Source: Mucilaginibacter sp. 14171R-50
GTDB taxonomy: Bacteria; Bacteroidota; Bacteroidia; Sphingobacteriales; Sphingobacteriaceae
Assembly (NCBI RefSeq): GCF_010093045.1
Contig: NZ_CP048115.1
Span: 2,666,001-2,730,000 of the forward strand
Direction: 5' to 3'
DNA: 64,000 nt
In this document: one piece after another, positions 8,701 through 17,330 of the stretch
Layout: each line of letters opens with the position of its first letter
Position numbering within the stretch: position 1 is the stretch's first letter
Notes under the pieces: generated by a model
The model's database searches: none
What the model saw: the letters and a program-made list of their open reading frames with translations, nothing else
What the model was told of the DNA's origin: nothing
Position numbers and translations under genes: made by a program

Positions 8701-11700
8701 CAAATACCGGCATCATTACACTACACCAAACCCAACCCAAATATCGATTTTGCGGATAGTCCGTTTTTTGTGAATACCAGGCTTACCAACTGGGAAAGCG
8801 AGGGTAAACGCAGGGCAGGAGTAAGTTCATTCGGTGTGGGTGGTACCAACGTACATACCGTGCTGGAGGAGTATGTTAAACCGGTGCAGACATTCGGTAA
8901 AAGCCGCCCGGTATCGTTGATCAGTTGGTCGGCTAAAACGGCTACCAGCGCCAGTAAATGGGCGGACAGGCTGTATTATTATCTACAGGATAATGAGGGG
9001 GTACAAGTAGAAGATATCGCCAGCAGTTTGCATAGCACACGTGTCGATTTTAAAGAACGCAATTTCATTTTAGCGACCGACAGGGCCGACCTGCTGGATA
9101 AGCTCACTAAATTTAAACGCGACCCATCCAACTCTAAAACATTAACAGAAAATGCTGCCGAGATAGTATTCATGTTCCCCGGACAGGGCGCGCAGTACCT
9201 GAATATGGGTCGCGAATTATATGCGCATGAGCCTGTTTTTACCGATGCCATAAATGAATGCGTGGCTATATTGAAAGATACCGCTCATGAAAATATCCTT
9301 GAAGTAATTTATGCCGATGCATCCGCGGAAGCCAATGACAAGCTAAAAAATACGTTTTTCACCCAGCCGGCGATATTTATCACTTCATACGCTCTGGCTA
9401 AACTTTGGATGAGTTGGGGGATAATACCATCGGTTTTTACCGGCCACAGCATAGGCGAGTTTGTAGCCGCGCATTTTGCAGGTATCTTTAGCCTGCCTGA
9501 TGCCCTGAAGCTGATAACCGAACGCGCCACGTTGGTGAGCGAAGTTGCCGAAGGCGATATGCTTTCGGTACGCATCAGCGCCGGCGAATTGGAAAAAATA
9601 TTACCCGGTAATCTGTCCATAGCCGTCATAAACAGCAATAAGCTATCGGTAGTGGCGGGCGAGAAAGATGCCGTTGCGGCTTTCGCCAAAGTACTCGAGG
9701 AAAAAGGCATTCCCGGTAGGTTATTGCAAACCAGCCATGCTTTTCACTCGGCTATGATGGATGACATTGTGGCCCCGTTTGAAGAAATAGTGAGGTCGGT
9801 AAAAATCAATGCACCGGTCAAGCCAATGGTATCAACAGCAACAGGCAAATGGCTAAGTGCAGCTGAAGCTATCAGCCCCTCGTACTGGGCGCAGCACCTG
9901 CGCAAGACCGTGCGCTTTGCGGATGCTATTGACACCCTGACTGAAGATAAGGGCCGCCTGTACCTGGAAGTTGGCCCCGGCCGCACGCTGGCTACTTTAA
10001 CCGCGCAGCAAACCGCCGATAACCCGGTTGCAACAGTGCCGGGGATTGATGGCAGCGACGGAGTTTCCGAATACGGGTCCTTGATCAGGGCATTAGGGCA
10101 GTTATGGCTAAACGGTGTAGCGCCCGATTGGAAGGCGTTTTACAAAGGACCGCTTAACAAGTTAAGGTTGCCGGGTTACGCGTTCGATCATAAAAAGTAT
10201 TGGGTTGATCCGGTATTGTTTACCCCGCCCGTAACGGTAAATTACCAGCCGGAAGAGATATCACCCGATACACCTCAAGCCATTCCAAATGAAAATATTA
10301 TACCAAACAATATAATGAGAAAAGATTTGCTGGCAGGTAAGCTGCAGGAAATTTTTGAAGATGCATCCGGTATCGAGATTGGTAACGCATCCGCAGATCT
10401 GAGCTTCCCCGAGATTGGTTTCGATTCCTTGTTATTAACGCAGATCGCTACCAACCTTAAAAAAACCTTTAACGTTACCATTACCTTCAGGAAGTTGTTT
10501 GAGGAATACAATTCTATAAACCTGCTGGCCGACTTTCTGGATAAGAACCTGCCTGCCGGGCAATTTGAGCCGCAACAGGTACAACGCCCGGCCCCAGCGT
10601 TAAACATGCCGTTTGTGGCAAATAGCAGCAGTAATGCAACATTAAACAATATATCGCAGCAGCTGCAATTCCTGGCAAACCAGATAGCACATTTGCAAGG
10701 TGGTGAAGTAAAAGTTACGCAGGTAGTGCTACCGCCGCCGCCCATAAATATGAGTAACGGCACGTTATCGCAGCAAGAACCGGACATCACGCCGGAAGAA
10801 ATGGCAGAGATAAAAAAGCCATTTGGCGCTACCGCCCGCATCGAGCGGAAAGTACAGGAACTGGATGATAAGCAAATGGCTTTCCTGGCTGAGCTAATCA
10901 AAAAATATAACGAAAAAACCAAAAGAAGCAAGGAACAAACCCAGCAGCATCGTGCCTACATGGCCGATCCGCGGGTGGTGAGCGGTTTCAGGCCGCTTAC
11001 CAAAGAGGTGGTTTACCCCATCATCGTTAACCGCTCAAAAGGCAGCCGGCTTTGGGATGTTGACGGCAATGAATATATCGATGCGCTGAACGGTTTTGGT
11101 TCTAACATGCTGGGCTATCAGCCCGATGTTTTGAAGGAAGCCATACAGGCCCAGCTGGAGTTGGGTTACGAGATTGGTCCGCAGCACGAACTGGCAGGCG
11201 AGGTTTGCAAATTGATGTGCGAGTTCACCAGCTTTGATCGCTCCGCTTTGTGTAATACGGGGTCCGAAGCGGTACTTGGCGCTATGCGTATAGCACGTAC
11301 GGTGACCGGCAGATCACTTATCGTGGCGTTTAGTGGCTCATACCATGGTATTATGGACGAGGTGATCGTTCGCGGTACAAAAAAATTAAAAACTGTTCCG
11401 GCTGCATCGGGCATATTGCCCGAGAATGTACAGAATATGCTGATACTGGACTACGGTTCGGTTGAATCGCTGAAAATTATAAAAGAGCGTGCCGCGGAAA
11501 TTGCCGCGGTACTGGTAGAAGCTGTACAAAGCCGCAGGCCTGAGTTTCAACCAGTGGAATTTCTTAAAGAATTAAGGACCCTTACCGCCGATTCTAAAAT
11601 AGCGTTGGTATTTGATGAGGTGATCAGCGGATTTCGTTTCCACCCCGGTGGTGCGCAGGCGCTGTTTGGCCTAAAGGCCGATATTGGTACTTATGGCAAA

Positions 11701-12384
11701 GTAATTGGTGGCGGCATGCCGGTAGGCGCCATCTGCGGGATAAAAGAGTATATGGATGCGCTGGATGGCGGTTACTGGGAATTTGGAGACGACTCGGTGC
11801 CCGAAGCAGGGGTAACCTATTTTGCGGGTACGTTTGTAAGGCATCCGCTTGCCCTCGCGGCAGCAAAGGCATCTTTGCAATACATGAAAGACCGCGGCCC
11901 CGCCTTGCAGGAGAAGCTTACTGCCCTTGCAACAAGGTTAAAAGATGGTATGGACGCCTTCTGCAAAAAGCATAATATCCCGTTAACAGTTGTGGGCTAT
12001 GGTTCGTTATGGAGGTTGAAATTCATAGAGGATATCCCTTACAGTGAATTGCTGTTTACCCTGATGCGTTTAAAGGGTATTCACATATTAGATGGCTTCC
12101 CATGTTTTATGACCGATGCGCATACCGAAGAAGACGTTGATACCATAATAGCCAAATTTGGCGAAAGCGTTGAAGAAATGACCCAAGCCGGATTTTTTGA
12201 AGTGCAAACCGTGGCACCGCCGGTAGTACCTTTAGCTGCACCCGCTACTGCGGCGGTAACCAATGCCAACGAGCCGCCTGTACCGGGTGCAAGGCTGGGA
12301 CGCGACAGGAATGGTAATCCTGCCTGGTTTTTAAAGGATGATAATTTAGGCGGATATAAACAAATAAACCTGAAAGACGCGTAA
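5752..12384 (+). CDS. Hybrid NRPS-PKS with embedded aminotransferase (A-PCP-KS-AT-ACP-AMT)
   Basis: 2210 residues. Adenylation domain about 20-505 (YTSGSTGKPKGV; pocket Asp207; MYGPTEA; Lys504 in TSGKIDRNAL). PCP has Ser561 in GGNS. Ketosynthase about 615-1040 has a complete triad, Cys788, His924 and His963. Acyltransferase about 1150-1450 has Ser1233 in GHSIG; HAFH at 1329-1332 points to malonyl-CoA. ACP has Ser1559 in GFDS. After a Pro/Gln-rich linker comes a class III PLP aminotransferase about 1700-2140, with Asp1955 in FDEV and Lys1983 in YGKVIGGG. The tail has PGARLGRDRNGNPAW, a linker motif seen in such enzymes. No KR, DH, ER or methyltransferase was seen. The AMT after the ACP parallels MycA/ItuA and McyE, which make beta-amino acids. 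Predicted act: load an amino acid, extend with malonate, aminate C3. The pocket reads about D-A-M-N-I-A-M-V-C-K, closest to aromatic-type codes. Confidence 0.93.
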   Translation: MNILTDNKYTDIFTDDVFIHHLFEQQALQTPAVTAVQFGVDKISYNELNSKAGKLADVINKVSPASLIIGVSATRSIETIISLLAVLKAGKAYLPLDPTFPAERLQDMVADCGIDTIIAPGIDKTVFSGFAKNVIVSDEAITAGAGLINGAKTKVAYIIYTSGSTGKPKGVCVGHAGVVNLINWHKRISPYLGVGHKTMQFSPLIFDASVMEIFCTLCIGGTLVLVDDATRIDPSKLLKYIDEQQVNRINMPFVALQYFTEAADAEQHFPQSLKEVISAGEQLKITPQVLRFFEALPGCVFYNMYGPTEASVCSTALKMEGPADNWPLLPTVGKPMDNVSIHVLDEQLKEVADGEAGELGISGISLAYGYLNRPNLTEEKFIDWTDAQGKPTRIYRSGDLGRYLPDGNIEYLGRRDTQVKIRGNRVEVGEIEVLLSQLEGVQQAVVVAREDVPGQKRLVAYLVSSGIKKDIAFLRYSIEQQLPDYMMPSAFVWVDGFAKTTSGKIDRNALPAPDTQRPELSVLYKVPVTTAEKHIATLWAELLQVDKVGIYDNFFELGGNSILALKTVAALKKQHNYTLPITKLYQYPTVNGIAAFLEGNKVVAKLAAKPRKDKSNKEIAVIGMAARLPGANNIYELWDVLAEGRETISFFTDDELDPYIPYGVKTAPNYVKARGIVENSEGFDAAFFGINPKVAELMDPQHRVFLELAFEALETSGHLPVKYAGLVGVFAGTGNNTYYINNVISNTLKIEGVGSFLTSTINEKDYIATRTAYELDLNGPAVSVHAACSTSLLAIAQAADSIRNGQCNVALAGGASISSPVKSGHLYQQGTMLSADGHCRSFDADSDGTVFSDGAGVVVLKSLEEAERDGDTIYAVLKGIGLNNDGGDKGSFTAPSAVGQAGAIAMAIADAGVDPATITYVEAHGTATMLGDPIEIEGLNLAFGAQDKKQYCAIGSIKSNMGHTVAAAGVAGFIKTTLALFHKQIPASLHYTKPNPNIDFADSPFFVNTRLTNWESEGKRRAGVSSFGVGGTNVHTVLEEYVKPVQTFGKSRPVSLISWSAKTATSASKWADRLYYYLQDNEGVQVEDIASSLHSTRVDFKERNFILATDRADLLDKLTKFKRDPSNSKTLTENAAEIVFMFPGQGAQYLNMGRELYAHEPVFTDAINECVAILKDTAHENILEVIYADASAEANDKLKNTFFTQPAIFITSYALAKLWMSWGIIPSVFTGHSIGEFVAAHFAGIFSLPDALKLITERATLVSEVAEGDMLSVRISAGELEKILPGNLSIAVINSNKLSVVAGEKDAVAAFAKVLEEKGIPGRLLQTSHAFHSAMMDDIVAPFEEIVRSVKINAPVKPMVSTATGKWLSAAEAISPSYWAQHLRKTVRFADAIDTLTEDKGRLYLEVGPGRTLATLTAQQTADNPVATVPGIDGSDGVSEYGSLIRALGQLWLNGVAPDWKAFYKGPLNKLRLPGYAFDHKKYWVDPVLFTPPVTVNYQPEEISPDTPQAIPNENIIPNNIMRKDLLAGKLQEIFEDASGIEIGNASADLSFPEIGFDSLLLTQIATNLKKTFNVTITFRKLFEEYNSINLLADFLDKNLPAGQFEPQQVQRPAPALNMPFVANSSSNATLNNISQQLQFLANQIAHLQGGEVKVTQVVLPPPPINMSNGTLSQQEPDITPEEMAEIKKPFGATARIERKVQELDDKQMAFLAELIKKYNEKTKRSKEQTQQHRAYMADPRVVSGFRPLTKEVVYPIIVNRSKGSRLWDVDGNEYIDALNGFGSNMLGYQPDVLKEAIQAQLELGYEIGPQHELAGEVCKLMCEFTSFDRSALCNTGSEAVLGAMRIARTVTGRSLIVAFSGSYHGIMDEVIVRGTKKLKTVPAASGILPENVQNMLILDYGSVESLKIIKERAAEIAAVLVEAVQSRRPEFQPVEFLKELRTLTADSKIALVFDEVISGFRFHPGGAQALFGLKADIGTYGKVIGGGMPVGAICGIKEYMDALDGGYWEFGDDSVPEAGVTYFAGTFVRHPLALAAAKASLQYMKDRGPALQEKLTALATRLKDGMDAFCKKHNIPLTVVGYGSLWRLKFIEDIPYSELLFTLMRLKGIHILDGFPCFMTDAHTEEDVDTIIAKFGESVEEMTQAGFFEVQTVAPPVVPLAAPATAAVTNANEPPVPGARLGRDRNGNPAWFLKDDNLGGYKQINLKDA

Positions 12385-12385
12385 T

Positions 12386-15300
12386 TTGAACCAGACTTCT
12401 ACATATCCATCACAGTTAAGCGCTGAAGAATTTGACCCTTTTGCAGGGCCGGAAATATTGCGGGTTGCACCCGCTACCGAGCCGCAGACAGAGATATGGA
12501 CGTCGTGCCTTATTGGCGGCAACGATGCCAACTGTGCCTATAACGATTCTGCCTCCATCGTACTCACCGGCGCTTTTGATAAAGAGGCCATGATGCAGGC
12601 ATTGCAGGCCCTGTCAGACCGGCACGAGGCTTTGAGAACCGTTTTTAGTGCCGATGGCGCAAACATGATTGTGTATAACAACCCTGCGATAAAGGTTGAT
12701 TATCATGACCTGTCGCTGCAGGACGATGAGCAGAACAAGCTGTTCATCAAAAATTATAACCGGCAACTGGCTATTACCCCGCTTGATCTGATACACGGGC
12801 CGCTTTATAAAGCCGCCATTTTAAAATTAAGCCAACACGAACAACGCGTAGTACTGCTGATGCACCACATCGTATGCGACGGATGGTCAGTAGGGATTAT
12901 TATGCAGGATCTGAGTAAGCTGTACTCTGCCTTCGCCCAGGGTTGCCGGCCAAACCTGCCTGCTGCGCCACAATTTAGCCAATACGCGGTAGAAGAGATA
13001 GCGGCATCGCGCAGCGCACAACACCAGGCGACCGAAAAATACTGGATAGACCAGTTTAAAGGCAGCGATCACCTCCTGGATATACCTGTCGATAACCCCC
13101 GGCCGGCGCCGCGCACCTACAAAAGTAACCGCGCCGATTTTAGTCTGGATGCTGCTTTGGTAACCGACCTGAAATTACTGGCCCGGAAAGCGGGCGTAAG
13201 CTTTGTAACAACGGTGCTGGCATCGTTCGAGGTGTTTTTGCACCGGCTGACCGGGCAGGACGAGATCATTATTGGTTTGCCGGCCGCGGGGCAATCCGCT
13301 ACAGGCAATTTTGGGCTGGTTGGGCATTGCGTTAACCTGTTGCCCTTACGCAGCTTCCCAAAAGGCGATCAATCTTTTATAAATTATCTAAAAACACGTA
13401 AAAACGAGGTGCTTGACGCGTACGATCATCAGCAGTACACCTTTGGCAGTCTCCTTAAAAAATTAAATATCCCCCGCGATCCAACACGCGTGCCGTTGGT
13501 GCCGGTTGTTTTCAATATTGATATCGGCATGGACGAAGGGATAAGTTTCCATAACCTGAAGCACCGCTACATCAATAACCCGCGCGAATATGAAACCTTC
13601 GAGATCTTCCTCAACATAACGGATCACAAGGGGACACTCACGCTGGAGTGGTCATACAATACGCAGCTTTTCGGGCCGGCTACCATCAGCCAGTTCATGG
13701 ATGAATTTGATCATTTATGGCGTGAGGTGGTCAAAGCGCCGGACACGCCTATCGGCAAGATCGCCGCGATAAACGCTGATAAGATACTACAGCAGTTAAA
13801 TAAGTGGAATGACACAAAGGTTGATTATCCTAAGGAAAAGCCGCTGCATCAAATCATCAGTGAAACAGCCGTTAAATACCCCGACAGCATTGCACTGAAA
13901 TTTAAAAACGAAGCCTTAACTTACACGCAGCTAAACCAAAAAGCTAACCAGCTTGCGGCCATGCTGATAGAAAACGATGTAAAACCGGGCGATAAAGTGG
14001 CTATATCGCTGGACAGATCAGTGGAACTGGTTGTGTCATTGCTGGCCATTATAAAGGCAGGGGCAACCTACATCCCGCTCGACCCGGCCTTCCCCGTAAA
14101 CCGTATCAGCTATATGCTGAAAGATTCGGCCGCGGTGGTGTTGCTTACTTCTGAAGCATACAAAGGCCAGTATACATCCACCGCAAAAGAAATCATCATT
14201 GACGATATCTGGCCGGGCCTTGAAAATTACACAACTGCCGACCCTGAGGTAAGTGTAAATGGAAACGACCTGATCTATATTTTGTATACATCCGGCTCAA
14301 CAGGGCAGCCTAAAGGCGTACAAATAAAGCACCACAACGTGGTTAACTTTTTGTATAGCATGCAGAAACAGCCGGGGCTTACAACTGCGGATAAACTGCT
14401 GGCGGTTACCACTATCAGCTTTGATATTGCCGCGCTGGAGCTTTGGCTGCCGCTGATAACCGGCGCGCAGACAGTACTGGCCGGTGCGGCCGAAGTAAAG
14501 GACGGTGGTGCATTGCTGGATATCATCCGTAAAGAAAAAATAACCGTGATGCAGGCTACGCCATATACCTGGCGCATGATGCTGGAGGCAGGCTGGGGCA
14601 CAGAGAAAATAAAAGTAATATGCGGCGGCGAGGCATTGCCTATCGATCTGGCAGAACGCATTTTGGGCCGGGCCTCGTCGCTGTGGAATGTTTACGGCCC
14701 TACCGAAACCACCATTTGGTCTACCCTGAAGGAAATTAAGCATACAGACCGAGCGGTAAGTATAGGTAAACCTATTGATAACACTTCGGTGTATATTTTA
14801 GATAAGTTTCAAAAGCCGCTTATGCCGGGTGCCGCCGGCGAGATTTATATTGGGGGCGAGGGTGTTGCACTGGGCTACCTTAACCAACCGGAACTGACTT
14901 CCGAAAAATTTATTGCCGACCCTTTCGCTGCCTACACCGGCGGCAAAATGTATCGCACAGGTGATTTAGGCACGTTTACACCTGAGGGCGATCTGGTTTA
15001 CCTTTCGCGAATAGATGCACAAGTGAAAATTCGCGGGTACCGCATAGAGACAGGTGAGATAGAGTTTAATCTGGCCAAAGAAGCCGCCATAAAACAGGCC
15101 GTAGTAATTGCACGTGCCGATAACGCCGGCGTGAACAAGCTGGTTGCGTATATTATTTTGAAGGATGGTATGCAAAAAACAGGCGAGGCGGAGCTGATAC
15201 AGCAATGGCGCACCAACCTGCGGGCATCTGTACCTGATTATATGGTGCCCGACAATTTTGTGGTCATTGACGCTTTGCCGATGACACCCAATGGCAAGGT

Positions 15301-16414
15301 AGATAAAAAGGCCCTTGCCGCACAGGGTATGACCCTGGCTGAAAACAACCATTATGTTGCGCCCCGTACCAATGTAGAAAAACTGGTTGCCGATATATGG
15401 AAGGAGTTTTTGGGCGTTGAGCAGGTAGGCATATACGATAACTTTTTCGAACTTGGCGGCCATTCGCTGATAGCGGTACAGGTGATGGCTAAAATAGAGA
15501 AGGAAACAGGCAAGCGCATGCCGCTGGCTATTTTGTTTGAAAACTCTACGGTTGAAAAATTATCCCTGATGCTGGAAATGGACGGAAGGTCTGTCACCTG
15601 GGACTCCTTGGTGCCTATCAAGCCTACCGGTAGTAAGGTTCCAATATATATTGTACACGGCGCCGGCTTAAACGTATTGTTGTTTAATGCCCTTGCCAAA
15701 CACATGGATGCCAATCAACCGGTTTACGGCCTGCAGGCCAAAGGCTTGAACGGTGTTGACGAACCTTTGAACAGGATGGAAGATATAGCCGCGCATTATA
15801 TCTCGGCTATACGGGCGCATAACCCCAACGGTCCATACGCCCTGGCAGGGTATTCTTTCGGCGGGATCATTGCTTATGAAATGGCCCGGCAACTTGAAGC
15901 GCTTAACAAAGAAGTGCGTATGCTGGCTATGTTTGATACCTACGCCTACCGAACGCCGTATTACGACCCGTGGCTGGTGAAATATGTTAAACGCGGCCTT
16001 TACTTTGGCCGGAAGGCATGGCATTCGATAACGTTTAAGGATGGGTTTACCAAAACCTTAAAAAAACGTGCAACCGCCATTGAGCGCGGCGCTACACGGC
16101 TTTTATGGAAACTAAAGTTTGGCAAAAAACAAGAACAAACCGGTTTTTTTGGCTACGCAAATAAAATTGACGAGATGAACAACATTGCGCAGAAGCATTA
16201 TAAGATACAACCTTATGATATCTCGATAGAGTTGTTCCGCGCGGAAGAAAGGTCGTTCTATTTGGATGATTACGAATATATGGGCTGGAAACCATATGCG
16301 TTAAAGGGGGTGAACATCCACAAGGTACCGGGCGAGCACAATACCATATTTAAAGAGCCAAACGATAAGATATTTGCTAAGATATTGCAGGATTGCTTAA
16401 ATAAGATCAATTAA
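12386..16414 (+). CDS. NRPS termination module (C-A-PCP-TE)
   Basis: 1342 residues. Condensation domain about 30-460 with HHIVCDG at 160-166. Adenylation about 480-975 (LYTSGSTGQPKGV; pocket Asp680; VYGPTETT; Lys971 in NGKVDKKAL). PCP has Ser1027 in GGHS. Type I thioesterase about 1065-1342 has Ser1157 in GYSFGG, Asp1184 and His1318. The pocket reads D-I-L-Q-I-G-V-I-W-K, one or two changes from the glycine code DILQLGLIWK, so glycine is the likely substrate. The start is TTG, one base after the stop of the preceding gene. The first ATG is about 68 codons in and would remove the beginning of the C domain, so TTG is preferred and translation is probably coupled. The TE may hydrolyse or cyclise the product. 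Confidence 0.93.
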   Translation: MNQTSTYPSQLSAEEFDPFAGPEILRVAPATEPQTEIWTSCLIGGNDANCAYNDSASIVLTGAFDKEAMMQALQALSDRHEALRTVFSADGANMIVYNNPAIKVDYHDLSLQDDEQNKLFIKNYNRQLAITPLDLIHGPLYKAAILKLSQHEQRVVLLMHHIVCDGWSVGIIMQDLSKLYSAFAQGCRPNLPAAPQFSQYAVEEIAASRSAQHQATEKYWIDQFKGSDHLLDIPVDNPRPAPRTYKSNRADFSLDAALVTDLKLLARKAGVSFVTTVLASFEVFLHRLTGQDEIIIGLPAAGQSATGNFGLVGHCVNLLPLRSFPKGDQSFINYLKTRKNEVLDAYDHQQYTFGSLLKKLNIPRDPTRVPLVPVVFNIDIGMDEGISFHNLKHRYINNPREYETFEIFLNITDHKGTLTLEWSYNTQLFGPATISQFMDEFDHLWREVVKAPDTPIGKIAAINADKILQQLNKWNDTKVDYPKEKPLHQIISETAVKYPDSIALKFKNEALTYTQLNQKANQLAAMLIENDVKPGDKVAISLDRSVELVVSLLAIIKAGATYIPLDPAFPVNRISYMLKDSAAVVLLTSEAYKGQYTSTAKEIIIDDIWPGLENYTTADPEVSVNGNDLIYILYTSGSTGQPKGVQIKHHNVVNFLYSMQKQPGLTTADKLLAVTTISFDIAALELWLPLITGAQTVLAGAAEVKDGGALLDIIRKEKITVMQATPYTWRMMLEAGWGTEKIKVICGGEALPIDLAERILGRASSLWNVYGPTETTIWSTLKEIKHTDRAVSIGKPIDNTSVYILDKFQKPLMPGAAGEIYIGGEGVALGYLNQPELTSEKFIADPFAAYTGGKMYRTGDLGTFTPEGDLVYLSRIDAQVKIRGYRIETGEIEFNLAKEAAIKQAVVIARADNAGVNKLVAYIILKDGMQKTGEAELIQQWRTNLRASVPDYMVPDNFVVIDALPMTPNGKVDKKALAAQGMTLAENNHYVAPRTNVEKLVADIWKEFLGVEQVGIYDNFFELGGHSLIAVQVMAKIEKETGKRMPLAILFENSTVEKLSLMLEMDGRSVTWDSLVPIKPTGSKVPIYIVHGAGLNVLLFNALAKHMDANQPVYGLQAKGLNGVDEPLNRMEDIAAHYISAIRAHNPNGPYALAGYSFGGIIAYEMARQLEALNKEVRMLAMFDTYAYRTPYYDPWLVKYVKRGLYFGRKAWHSITFKDGFTKTLKKRATAIERGATRLLWKLKFGKKQEQTGFFGYANKIDEMNNIAQKHYKIQPYDISIELFRAEERSFYLDDYEYMGWKPYALKGVNIHKVPGEHNTIFKEPNDKIFAKILQDCLNKIN

Positions 16415-16433
16415 TAGCCACATCAATCTTAAA

Positions 16434-17171
16434 ATGGGCAATATCATCAACCGTTATTTACCTGATGTGAACTGGCAGCAAGGTAAGCCGGAGCTTACTG
16501 GCGGGGAAGTGCATATCTGGCGTATCAGCATCAGCAAAGCCCAAAAACGGATAGAGGAATTTAAGGCCCTGCTTAACACCGACGAAAGCTTGCGTGCAGG
16601 CAGGTATAAACAACAAAAAGATACATATAGGTTTATAATCAGCAGGGGTGTGCAACGGATATTATTGGGCAGCTATTTAAACAGGCCGCCTGCAGGACTG
16701 CAATTTGTATTGGGCGAAAACAAGAAGCCTCATTTGGTAAGCCGGGAGGGTAATATTATCCATTACAACCTCTCGCACTCGGGCGACTGGATTTTGATGG
16801 CTGTGGCTACATTGCCGGTAGGCGCCGACGTGGAGTATGTTGATGACGCATTTCCCTATCACGACATCCTGCCCGACAATTTTAGCCCTGACGAAATTGC
16901 TTATATCGGTCAGGGCAATCCTGCGCGTTTTTTCACCCTGTGGACGCGTAAGGAAGCCATCCTTAAGGCAACAGGTCAGGGCCTTGGCGAACACTTGGCG
17001 GTTACGCCTTCATTAAACGGGGAATATCCGCTGCCCAAGGGCCTGAGCGGGGCTGACGAAAATTGGCAGCTAAATACCTTTCCTGTACATGACAACTACA
17101 CGGGCAGTGTAGCAGTTGCGAATGCGGGACAATCCTATTCGTTTTTTGATATCGGCCCTGAACTGATCTGA
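16434..17171 (+). CDS. Sfp-type 4'-phosphopantetheinyl transferase
   Basis: 245 residues of the Sfp/AcpT superfamily. The magnesium and CoA motif GADVEYVD has Asp132 and Glu134. The second motif WTRKEAILKATGQGL (170-184) has Lys173 and Glu174. Upstream, YNLSHSGDW holds the conserved His-Ser. The enzyme moves phosphopantetheine from CoA to the Ser of carrier domains, here most likely Ser561 and Ser1559 of the hybrid synthase and Ser1027 of the termination module. It starts 19 bases after the NRPS stop and completes the operon, so the cluster carries its own activating enzyme. Confidence 0.93.
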   Translation: MGNIINRYLPDVNWQQGKPELTGGEVHIWRISISKAQKRIEEFKALLNTDESLRAGRYKQQKDTYRFIISRGVQRILLGSYLNRPPAGLQFVLGENKKPHLVSREGNIIHYNLSHSGDWILMAVATLPVGADVEYVDDAFPYHDILPDNFSPDEIAYIGQGNPARFFTLWTRKEAILKATGQGLGEHLAVTPSLNGEYPLPKGLSGADENWQLNTFPVHDNYTGSVAVANAGQSYSFFDIGPELI

Positions 17172-17174
17172 CTG

Positions 17175-17211
17175 GTCCCCACCGGCGATTGTAGTGCTCG
17201 CCTGCGGGGAC
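17175..17211. terminator. Interrupted hairpin at the end of the biosynthetic operon
   Basis: GTCCCC (17175-17180) pairs with GGGGAC (17206-17211), and inside it GGCG (17184-17187) pairs with CGCC (17199-17202). It directly follows the transferase stop. The tail is CATTATT rather than a clean T run, so terminator activity is plausible but not certain. Confidence 0.45.
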
Positions 17212-17330
17212 ATTATTAAGTGGTTCAGCAATGTTTTTTATTGTTACAATACGCTGTTTTATTCTGTCAGCCAGAAATGCTATTTACTATATTAGCTAAA
17301 TAATTTCCTTAAGACAGGCCACCACCACAT

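Noticed and set aside
9309-9710. 133-codon minus-strand frame opposite the acyltransferase domain
   Set aside because: It is a shadow of a catalytically complete AT domain, with no start context and no recognisable domain.
10275-10931. 218-codon open frame on the minus strand inside the hybrid synthetase
   Set aside because: It is opposite the ACP and linker coding region, has a Ser/Cys-rich composition without any family, and the plus strand has clear carrier and aminotransferase motifs.
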